Shown piece by piece: positions 25,001 through 37,000 of a DNA stretch of 64,000 nucleotides; position 1 is the first letter of the stretch, and each line of letters starts with the position of its first letter. The notes under the pieces were generated by a model that did not search any database, was not told where the DNA came from, and was given only the letters and a program-made list of their open reading frames with translations. Source of the DNA: Diplolepis rosae (taxonomy: Eukaryota; Arthropoda; Insecta; Hymenoptera; Diplolepididae); assembly GCA_030998225.1 (NCBI GenBank), contig JAPYXD010000522.1, positions 5,642,001-5,706,000 on the forward strand. The letters are read 5' to 3'. Position numbers and translations under genes: made by a program.

Positions 25001-28000
25001 AAATTTGAAAAGATTCTTTCAGTCTTTCGAATAAAATGTATAAACACCACTTTAAATTAGCTTCGCAACTTTAATATAGTGAATTTCAAATTCTCGGCGG
25101 TTTTATAACAGTTAGTAAAACATATATTCCATTTATACAAACGAAAATATCAACTTTGCCCCTTGAAAACCACTATATTAATTTCTCATACGTAAACCCT
25201 GCTTGCCTCACTTTGAAACGATATTATACTAAAATATGATTCACTTTTACGATTTATTCTAACGAAAAGTCTCTCAGTGTACATCGGCCATCTAATGATG
25301 CGTTTGTGTAATTTCTTTCATAATTTTTCCTAGTGTGACATCCCGATTACATTCGAGATTTGCACATCCTCTTCAATTTTAGCGATTAAGCTATTTAGGT
25401 AACTCGAATGCAGAAAGCCTATTCTATTTAGGAACTATTTAGACACTATAATTTCTAATCCATTTATGTTAAGGTTCAATTTAATATTTTATGTTAAAAT
25501 TTATCTTAAACCCTAAGCACATTATTTTTCTTATCTTATATTTTACAACTTTTTGTATTGAATATGTCCTATGGCAGCAATCCTGGGAAACGCTAAATTG
25601 TCACGTCTCAAGGTTTCTACGAATAATTGAAATCTATTTTATTGTCAAAACCTCTAAAGGAAGGAGCGTTGGGTCAAGCTTTTGGATTCCTCATCGAGTT
25701 TACTCGCAAATCCTCTTTACCCTGTCCATTCCTCATCCGCTACAAAATGCTTTTAAAATAAAGCAATAATATTTTATAACTTAATGGAAGAGTGGGTAAA
25801 ATGTAAATCTGAAACTGTCTGTGTATAGTAAACTCGAGGATTAAATTTACTTATGTTAACCTCGAGTAAACTTGGATTATACCAAGCATTGAGCCATAAA
25901 ATTTGGCCCTCAATTGTTTGAAGGTGCCATAGTAAACCCAGGCCGACCAACCCTTGGTTGAGTCACCCACTCATTCGCAAAAAATGGGACTAGAGGCCAG
26001 CTAGCCCAAAGGTTACCTGGTACACCAACTTTACAACCCCCGTTGAAGGTCCCAGAATGTTTTCCCTTTCCTCAAGCTTAATTTTTCCAAACCTGATTGG
26101 TCGATTGAGCTTCGCTGGGAAATCCGGAGACAACCCCCAGCGTCTCCGAAGCTTCTTTTTAATATCAAAAACTTCAGTCTTTTCTCGGCTCTCGTGTGGC
26201 AGCATACGCTCTGGTAGTCGCGTTCAGTTCTACCGCCGAGGTTCGCCCCTTATATATAAAAAATTTATCCGAAAACGTTTTATTCAAGGCCGGCTACGAG
26301 CCATAAGTCCCAATTAATTAAACAACGATCGCGGCAATTATCTAAGGGACGAGCTGTGGCGTAGGGAATCTGTCCGCGTGCGAGTTTTGTGGCAGGATTC
26401 ATGCTTGCCGGGTGTAGTGCTGTGGCGCGAGTGCTGAGTGAGGCTTAACAATCTTGCCCGGAAGTTAAATTCAATTGTCTTTGTCTCTCTTTCGGTAGAA
26501 TAAGTAACATATTTTCCTTTATAATTCACCGCTTTGTTTGCTCTTTTGTGTGTTGTGATATTGTTTAGTGCAAGAAAACCTTGTGTCCAGGACTGCGACC
26601 GATAGCGACTTTTAAGAGTAAGTCTTTTTCTCTTCTGAGTTAGGAAAGAATAAATGTGTTAATCTGAGAAGCCTTAGTCATTTATAATTATTTTTCCACC
26701 CTCCTCTCAAATATCGAGCATTATACACTGAGAGAAATCGGCTATGGTACCTGTGCACATAGCACATAAAATTTTTTGTACAGTAGTTGCCTTGACCAAA
26801 AAAGTTGAGAGAAGCTACTACTTTTATAGTTATCATAACAGTAATTTGGACTTTTTTGTATATTCGGTTGTTGTGACCAAAGTCGATGATTAGAATCAGC
26901 TTTATACGTACCCCAACGGTTAGTACACGTACATTTTCTTTATGTGTACTGCCAAGCTCCTTTGGTTACTACAACCGCAGCGTTCGCTGTTGCGCTAGAC
27001 AAATCAAGTATAACTTTCATTTTTTACAACGAGGTAAGCCTGTCGTGACAACTATTAAAGTAGTTACTTCCAAAAAGATATGCAGCCTAAATTGAATCCT
27101 GCCGATTCTCGTTCTCGATTCCTGGACTATATTTCACCGTGCCAAGCATCATCAGGTAAATAATTCTATTATAAATGTAGTTTGACAATTCTTTCTAAAT
27201 AATAAGCGATTTTGTTCGGGGACAATGCAATGCGTTCCAATGTTGCTGTCTCGTCGTATTTTGTCAAAACTATAGTCAGTCAAAAAAAGTTTATGGTGAT
27301 GAAAAAAGTGACAATTTTTTAACTTAATCGACGAAAGCTATCATAAATATCATTATACCGGGTTATTTTTCTTAGATCTTTTCGGTGAAACTTTATTTTC
27401 TCTCATCAAATTAAATTCGTATTTTGATAACTAAGAGAACCATACCTATAACCTCAAAAATTATTTTGGCTGGGTATTTTCTGTCCGTCGACTTAGTCAT
27501 TTTAACTAAACTCTATGCGCGGCTTTACGATGGACTTTGGTTCCTATAACCGCAGCGCTATGGTATTTCAAGTACCAGAATCGTGGTCTCAGTAACGTTC
27601 CTTGCAGTTGGAGTAAACACTTTTCCAATGTATGACAGCCACTACCATGATTGTCATGAGAACTTTAAAATTTTTGTAAAGACGATTTTAACAAAAAAAC
27701 TTTGGTCAGTGAAACCTAAAATTTCTCTCTGTGTAATTAAATAGGAATATAAGGCAGGTTGTTACCTCCCTTAATACACGAGCTACCCCACCAAACAACA
27801 CTCTCTTTAGCCGCTCGAAGAGAGAGTATATTTTACTATCCTTTTATTTAATACTCTAGAATATTTTAGATACACTAAACTAAAATTCAGTTCTTTGTTC
27901 CTGTCACGAGCGCTGCCGCTGAACGTAACACCTAGTATCAGTTTTTAAATAATTGAAAAAGAACAAAAATATATTTTTGTTTTGTTTATCCCATAAATTT

Positions 28001-31000
28001 TTAAATAATGCATGAAATAATCTCAAATTTTAGGTTTCTTGATTATTTATGTTAGTCTATCAATCCTTAAAATTTAAAGTAAATCGGAAACATGGAGTCC
28101 TGAACCCATCCGATTTGCCATGGAACACGCCATATATTTATTGAATAATGGAAATGCATAGAACTGCTGGGACTATTTCACATCTTGTTAGCCAATGACC
28201 CTTATTAAAATTGATCTCTAATTTTTTTTATGTTTCATGTGAACATCACGTTTTATATAATTTAAAATAATTATAAAACTAACAATAAAAAGCATGAAAA
28301 TATACTTTACTGGCATGCAGTCCAGGTGATGTGTTATGATTTCATCATTGGCCAGTAGCTGGGAAGTATTGGAATGGATGGTGATGAGGTTCGTTAATTT
28401 ATTTGGAAGAAGCATTTTGCACATAGTAAGTGTCTCATTTGATGGAACTGCAAGACGAAATTTCCTGCCAAAATTGTTCAGCATGATGAAAAGCTGAGGC
28501 ACCCATAATCTCATCGTATTTAACCTGCAAGCACGAACATCAGTAGATCATGCGTTATTTCGCATTGCTAGTGTGTATCTCGCTAAAATCTAGTTACATA
28601 CGAACGTTACTCAAGACTAATGTAACGTGCATAAAATTCAATTTCATTATTTTGAGATATATGAATTCACTATAATTCCATATACTCGTATGTAAATCAG
28701 ATTGAGGAAACAATTCCATGCATTGTAGAAACTTATGCATCAGAATAATAGGAAGCGAGAAATGGAATAACTTTAATAAAAATCACATAAATAAAAATTA
28801 AATTAATATTTTATATTATAAATTATATAGTAAAATAATGGAGTAATGAACACACCCTAGCATGCTTCCAAATTGAAGAAAAATGATAATAGACATTGGT
28901 GATAAGTAAGGCACCGTAAAGAGTGTTTTCGTTTTATTCCATGCTTCTCGAATATTGTCTCTTATGGCAGAATAGCTCTTTGTTTTTCGTAATTCTGGCT
29001 CTTTTGATGGTAGTAATGCTTTTACCTATTTAATCAAAAGTAAGGATAATACGAATGGAAAACAGGTAACAATTCAGATGAATTATAGTAGACATAAATA
29101 TTTTATTCGTTTGGGAAACACAATTCTGTTGTTTTATCCTCATGAATGCATCGCTTGCAAAAACGAAGAAAAGAGAAAGCCCGAATCTAATCTGCAAGAC
29201 TGAAAGCAGGAAAACTTTCCACCTACTGTGGCTAAAATAAGTGCGAAGTCGTACAATAAAAATAATTATAACTGAATTTTATCTCCTTTCAGATTTGCGT
29301 CAATAATTAAGGAAAATATTAATTGTTATGTAGATTTATATGTGAAATGTAATATTTCTGTATATTATTTGTGAAACAAAATACTGGTGTATTATATTTA
29401 TTATAGCAAAATTAACAACTTACATAATTTGATTTTACGCAGTTATGAAGTAATTATTGTAGTGAATCTAGGCTGTAAATAATGAAGTAGATTATTTTCG
29501 TTTATTGATGGATTTGAATATACTTTCTTTACAAATATTCAGTATTAAAGTTCTAAAATAACTGACAAAGCCGATCATCAAATTTTTTTCGTGTACAATT
29601 CTATATTAACAAATTAATGGACAAAATGACATTTTAACATTGTCATTCCTTATTTACTAAAAAAAAAACAAATTTGAAAAATTTACTGAAATCATTTGGA
29701 AAAATAACTAACTAATCTCATCTTAAATGAATATATAGAACAAAAACATAAATATTTTATTTGATATCGATTTACATTCTTATAAGCAAATGGTATTTAT
29801 AAACAAACACTCAACTTTAGGGTTCTTTCTGGACAAATTTATTTCTCTTAAATAAAATTGTATTAAGACTTAGAAAATTGCTCCAAGTCTTCAAATGTCT
29901 GATTCATTCTTGTAATTTTCGGTATTGATAAAACTTTATTGAAATGTCGTTTCTCCTCTTGTGATAAAAATTTAACACAGTTGAATTTTTATCCTAACCT
30001 ATATAGTACATTGCACACAGGAAAAAGATTAAACAGATTAGAAGTATGCCACTGTTAGAAAGATAAGTCATCGTTAAATAAATGCTTTAATATGTAATTA
30101 TTTTTTGTTATATATTCTCTGCAATATCAAAAAAACTTTTGAATTAATTTCTGGTAAGACTCATTGCCAACAATTTTTTATCAAATAAAATATCTGATAT
30201 GAAATGTTTTTGAACCAAATTTGTTATGGACAATTTCAATCTTTAACTGCTAAAACATAGTTTTTTCCGAAACAATTATGGTTCTAGTTGAAAAAAAAAT
30301 TGGTCATACAAAATAGCCGATTATTTACTAATAGAATTTTTAAAAGCTGCTATGATAATGAATAATTACAATTATTTTTTCACTAAATATCATTATTGTT
30401 ATAATTATAAACAATTATAAAATTGAAATAATTTTTTCCCGAGAAAACTCTATTATTTACTTATCAAATTTTTAACAGCTGCTATGATAATAAATAATTA
30501 CAATTTTTTTGTCATCAACTATCATTATATTAATAATTATAAACAATTATATAATTTAAATAATTCCGGAGAAAACTCTATCATTTACTTATAAAACTTT
30601 GAAAAGCTGCTATTTTAATAAATAATTACAATTATTTTGTCATTAACTATCATTATTTAAATAATTATAAACAATTATGTAATTGAAATAACGTTTGTCC
30701 GGAAAAACTCTATATTGATTACAAATATCATTTGTTCATAACAATAAACATGGGTATTAAATAAAATATTTGTATTTTTGTCGTAAATATACGGGTTATT
30801 ACATATCAGATTTACAATCAAAATTTTGATTAACCTAAAAATTTTTTTCCTCGTTCTAGAGAAGAAAAAAAATGACACGTATTTTTTTTTCAATATGATA
30901 TATAAATTTTTCAAATTATTGATTTTTTTATTTTCAAAGTGCAAAAAATGTTTTTTTCAATACTGCTTCTAATATTCAACGAAGAGTATAAAATACATGA

Positions 31001-34000
31001 ATAAAATATGCTATGGGATCTACTATTAAGTCCATGCTTTGATCAAAACTCAGAAACGGTATTTAGTACTTTCTATGCAACAATTAAGTAAACAAATGAA
31101 ATTATCTCAAAAGGGACATGTTTGAATTGAATCATTTTTTGTGTAATTTGTTCGTTAAGTACTCAGAACTTTGTGTCAAAATTTGGTAGTGGACCCTTTG
31201 ATACTTCTCGAGAAAAAATTTTTTTTGTGTGACCGTACACTTGGAGCGCGCAACGCGAAGTATAGAGTCGATAGTCCAAGCAACAGGGCATTTATTATGA
31301 ATGATTTATGACATTATTTATTTCAGAAAACGGACTGCGCCATCAGAAGAAAGGTTAGTCATAGAGTAATTGTGTCATGTTTTGGACAATGAAATATGAT
31401 TTATAAATTTTTTATCAACATTTAAGACCAAAAAATCGCACTTTTATTAGTTTTTTGTTTATAACATTAAAGGTAATTATCCAATCTTGACGACATCAGT
31501 TGATAAGTTGTAGACAATTGAATTGCCAACCAAATAAGCTGTCGCTTGATCTGACTGGATAATTAGAAGCGGAGAAAATTCGGAAAAACCGGTAAATTTA
31601 GCTGTTGTTAAACAAATTAATATCTCAGTTAATTTTTAACTTTTTAGGGTTAAGGTTTGGTGGAAAAGTAGCAGACGTTAGGCTCTTCAAATGCATAAAA
31701 AAACGGACACTTTGAGATAATACGTTTTCGCGCTATTGACACTTTAATTTATTTAATCCGTTAATTGTAAAATGTCTGCTTGCCGCAGAGGTAGTCCGAT
31801 TTTTATTTTGAAAACGGCTTTTAAAAATATAAATCAAGCACAAAATAACGTCAATCTTGGTTTTTCGCTAAAATGTTGCACATTAAAAAAAGGCCCAAAC
31901 ATGACTTCAAACTCCTGAAAGACAAGCACGAAAAGCTAGTCTTCAAAGGTCTGTGCATGATCAAATAACGACACCATTACAAACATGACAAACTGACAAC
32001 AATTGAATTTTCATTTATTTGAAAGTATTGGATGTAAAAGTGCATTGTTAATAAATTACATGACTGCTTTCGAATTAAACAGTGTTTCTTTCTCAAAAGA
32101 CTTTTTTTTATTTACCGACTTTTACTTGTGGGAACTGCATAAAATCCTCATCGGAATATGGTAGACTCACTTACAAATGTTTGAGTGCGCTCGACTCTAT
32201 ACTTCGCGTTGCGCGCTCCAAGCGCGCGGTCACACAAAAAATTTTTTTTCTCGAAAAGTATCAAACGGTTCACTACCAAATTTTGACACAAAGTTCTGTG
32301 TACTTAACGAACAAATTACACAAAAAATGATTCAATTCAGACATGTCCCTTTTAAGATAATTCCATTTGTTTACTTAATTGTTGCATAGAAAGTACTAAA
32401 TACCGTTTCTGAGTTTTGATCAAAGCATGGACTTAATAGTAGATCCCATGGCATATTTCATTTATGTATTCTATGCTCTTCGTTGAATATTAGAAGCAGT
32501 ATTGAAAAAAACATTTTTTGCACTTTGAAAATAAAAAAATCAATAACTTGAAAAATTTACATATCATGTTGAAAAATAAATACGTGTCATTTTTTTTCCT
32601 TTCTAGAATGAGGAAAAAAATTTTCAGGTGAATCAAATTTTTGATTGTAAATCTGATATGGAATGACCCATACATTAAATGAGAGATAATTAATCAATTT
32701 TATTCTTTTCCCGCAAGTAAAAAATAATATTATTAAAAATATCATTTTGTCCATTTATTAGTTTACATTGAATTGTACCCTAAAACCTTTGAGAATCGGC
32801 TTTAACAGTTATCTTAGAAATTTAATGCTGAATATTTTCAAAAAAGTACATCCAAATTCATCAATAATTGCTTTGATGCATGTTAAAATTCATAATTGCG
32901 TATATTAAATTTCATACATTATATATGCAAATAACTTCTTTTACTTTTACTTTAAATTGAATAGAAAAATTGTCAACAGTATAATTAATTAAAAATTTGT
33001 AAATTACCGGATACGAATCACGAGACTTCCATGTGTTAATAGTGTAAATTCTCCTGAGTGACTCCAAAGCTTCCCGGTGACGACCATCAGTCATCATGTG
33101 TTTTGGACTCTCAGGTGTAAGGAACATTGTCATCAGACCAAAAACTGATGGTATTGAGCAAATTAACAGGTAAACTTGCCAGGTGGCGAAAACTTTCTTC
33201 CAAATTGTGAAGGTAAAGGGCGAGTCGTATGGTAAAATATTGAATGCGAGAGCTGAAAATATAAGCGAACTTTTAAGGCCATGTCTTACTTATCCGATCC
33301 CTGCCTTACCGACACTTTTTTCTCGCCCTTCGCATTTCCACTCTAAATGAGATATTGAGTTTAAACTATGAGTTATTACGTAGAATGCAGTAAAGAACGT
33401 TTACCTGGTCCAAAATTTTTATAATTATAAAAAAAAAATTTTTTGGGAATTTTTTTTTCATAATTATATATATATATTTAGGAACAGATAAACGTTCATT
33501 AGTGCTTTTTACTTGATTACTGAAAGTCTTAATTCGATATTTCAATTAATGCGAAAATTCGAAGGGCGAAAGAAGTGTCGGTACGGTAGGGATCGGATAA
33601 GTAGGAAATGGCCTTAAAATTAATTTAAGTTTTTAAAATTTTGAATTTTACTTCTTATATAAACAAATGTACAGTTTTCAAATTGTCTACCTGCTGGGAT
33701 AATGTACGAAAGAGCGAAAAGCAATTCTGCCCATCTGCTAAATTGGGGTTGGTATTTCGCAGCATGAAATTCAGCTAGATATGGCATCAATAACGTAAAT
33801 GGACCACCAATACTAAAATAGATATTGATTTATATTGATTCATATTGACTAAACTTTTTATTGAAAAATGGTATATCAATGGTATTTAGTGTGTCCTATT
33901 TTCCGATGTTTTAACTGAATATTAAGTCGGCCATTATTTATTATTATTTATGTTTTATTAAGTATTTAGGACATATAACACTATAATCCATTTTTCTCTG

Positions 34001-37000
34001 TGTTTGTGGGCAGATTTTCTTTCTATGGATGATTCCACCCAAGATTTACATTTGAAATTATTTTTACGTTCTTTGATCAAAAATATTAGACACGTATTTT
34101 TTATTTTAATATGATATTAAAACTTTTTGTGTAGTGAATTATAAAAGTTTCGAAGTTCGGAAATAATACTTTTTTACGATCATGTATAGTGAAAAAAGTA
34201 TTTTATTTAAAAATTTCTACACATTAGGAAATTTGTGCTTTTTTCTCAGAAGTCAAATAAGGTTTATTTGAAATCGTTTCAATTTTTCAAAAATAAAGAA
34301 CAGGCGATTTGATAAAAAAAAAGAATTGTTGAAATTCGGTACTAATTTTTTTTTGTTTATTTCATCGATAAGTTTTACTTAAATATTTCAGAGTATACTG
34401 TAAAATTTGGGAAGAAAGCGTAAATTTCATGATGTTTCTTAATAACTTAATAAATTTGTTTTCGATTTCAAATGAAAAAGGAAATTATAGATACTGTCAC
34501 GTCTCGCGACTCTATCGACTCAAGATACATCAAGATCTATAAAGAAATGGCAACTCAGCCGATCTTGAGCTTCAATACCAAATATGGAAAAGGTGGCAGG
34601 CCTTGTCTTTTACCCCCACCGTAATTAACATATTTTGGGTCTATGAAAAGGAAAGGCTCAGTGCAACTATCATTATATGTGCAAGTGTTAGTGCACATAT
34701 ATGCATACGTAGATTCTTTAAATGTGTTGCAGATAATATATTTAAATAGTAATGTTGTTCGTCGGAATGTCGATGACAAACAAAATATTGCCTTTCCACT
34801 ACTTGTACTTATTCTAACCTCGACAAGTAAGAGCTCGCGCATGTTTCTATCCATCACTGTCGGGAATCTCCTTTCTTCGGTAACCGATGAATGCGCGCAC
34901 TTTCCTTCTGACGCTTTTTGGTAGTACCAGAGGTGTTAGTTGAAGATTGCCGGTTTTTTCAATAAAGAAAACACTTAATTCTCAAGGGATCTCAAAAAAT
35001 TTTTATTCAAAGTATTGACCATTGGATTCTACACATTTTGCCTATCTTTCAGGCAAATCATGGATACCATTCCAAAAAAACTTTTTCTCTTTCAAGGCAA
35101 ACCATTCGACGAGCCATTTTTCGACTTCTTCAAAATTGTCAAAGCGCTGCTCTGCGAGTGAGTGTCCCATCGATGCGAAAAAGTGATAGTCGCACGGGGC
35201 GAGGTCTGGAGAGTACGGCGGGTGCGATAATATTTCCCAATTCAATCCTTTTAATGTGTTCTTCACCACTTTAGCGGTATGAGACGGTACGTTGTCATGT
35301 TGTAGGATAACTTTGCCATGTCTTCGGGCCCATTCCAGCCGTTTTTTGATCAATGCATCATTCAAATTTATAATTTGTTGTCGGTAGCGATCCGTATTCA
35401 CCGTCTCACTAGGTTTTAATAACTCGAAGTAAACCACACCACACTGGTCCCACCAAACACAGAGCATTGTCTTACGGCCAAAGCGATTTGGCCTTGGAGT
35501 CGATGGGCCGACCCCACCAGTGAAAGCCATGTTTTTTTCCGCTTCGAGTTCTCGAAATAAATCCATTTTTCGTCTTCCGTGACAATTCGATGCAGAAAAG
35601 ATTTCCTTTCGAATCGTTGAAGCAGCATTTCACAAATGGTTTTTCGATTTTCCATTTGTCTATCGTTCAGTTGGTGTGGTAGCCATTTTCCATACTTTTG
35701 GATTTTTCCATGGCTTCTAAACGTTGGCAAATTGCTCCTCGGGTCACATTTAGTGTTTGTGCCAATTTTTGTTGCGATTGGGTTGGGTCTTCATCCAATA
35801 ACGCCTGCAATTCCTCGTCTTCGAACTTTTTCGCTGCACCAGGATGTTCATTGACTGTTAAATCGAAGTCTCCACTTTTAAATTGACGAAATCATGTCTC
35901 ACATGTTCTAATCACTGGAGCGTGTTCACCATAAGTTTCTACCAGCAATCGATGAGCTTCAACTGCTTTTTTCTTTTGATGAAATAAGAAAAGCAACGAA
36001 TGCCGCAAATGCGATTTACTTGGAACGAAACTCGACATATTCACTGAGGTAAACAACTATGATGCTATTATTTTGGCAGAATGTAATTGTGTATTTTTGA
36101 AGGTTATTGTCCATAGAAAAATATGACATAGATGCCAAATGATAGAAATGTATACATATCTCTAGCGACATCTATGAGTAAAACCGGCAAATTTCAACTA
36201 ACACCCCTGGTATACCCACGAACAGCACACTGAATTTCGTATTTTTTATTCATGATAACGCGCAATCACGTAATGAATTGTTAAATACTTTTAAACAACA
36301 ATGGCGGAACTCATACGAAGCCAGTTCCCCTTGCCGCACTCCACCCGCTTGCGACAACAGCGCCGCATACAACTGTGCACATAAACTAAGCTATGCGGAC
36401 ACCTCATCCATTAGAGGTTGACCGGTTCTGCAGACAGTCAACGTCCGAGTTCTACAATGTAACCAACGCGCATCGGTCCAGTCCACGGTCGTATAGACAG
36501 GTCTGGCATCTTCCGTGGTGGGGGCTGTTCCCTTATCGTGACGAGTACTAGTTTCGAAAGTGACCGCTTGGGCAGCGCTGCAATCGAGTAGTTGAAGGAA
36601 TACCCGTGGTTTACAGACAGCTTTCACAGCTGACTACGTTCTGGGTATATCTATATACATACATGCTACGGTGTGGTCATTCGGGCCACTACTCGATACT
36701 AGCGCTATCCGTGGAAAAAATATGAAACATTCTGACTACAATAAGGAAACATTCCCCACCACGGGAGATGCCAGACCTGTCCATATGACCGTGGTCCAGT
36801 CTCATCATCTTTGCACCGCAAGTTCAGTCCAGTTCTAACAGTTTGTGCCTTCGAGTTCAGCAACATTTAAAAGTGAAAGGGAGTTGACTTGGCGCATCCT
36901 TCGAAGTAAATCACTGAACGGAAATCGATTAGACCACAACATTTTACAACCTATTTAAGACTCATTTCGAAATATCCATGAGAAGGAAGACTCATCACAT

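Larger units (their letters stand above)
22902..28132. mobile_element. Large fold-back element hosting nested insertions (intron 8)
   Basis: Inverted ends TGGCGTGTTCCATGGCAAAT and complement, with TA-rich flanks. The left arm (22902-23306) is continuous. The right arm is in three pieces, 24212-24356, about 25278-25333 and 27936-28132, each matching the left arm in order. The gaps are an unassigned insertion (about 24357-25277) and a solo-LTR-like insertion (25334-27930). The centre is a TTAA-bounded palindrome. No transposase seen. Confidence 0.75.

Noticed and set aside
35636..35886. Plus-strand frames over the 35-kb mariner
   Set aside because: Antisense to the transposase remnant.
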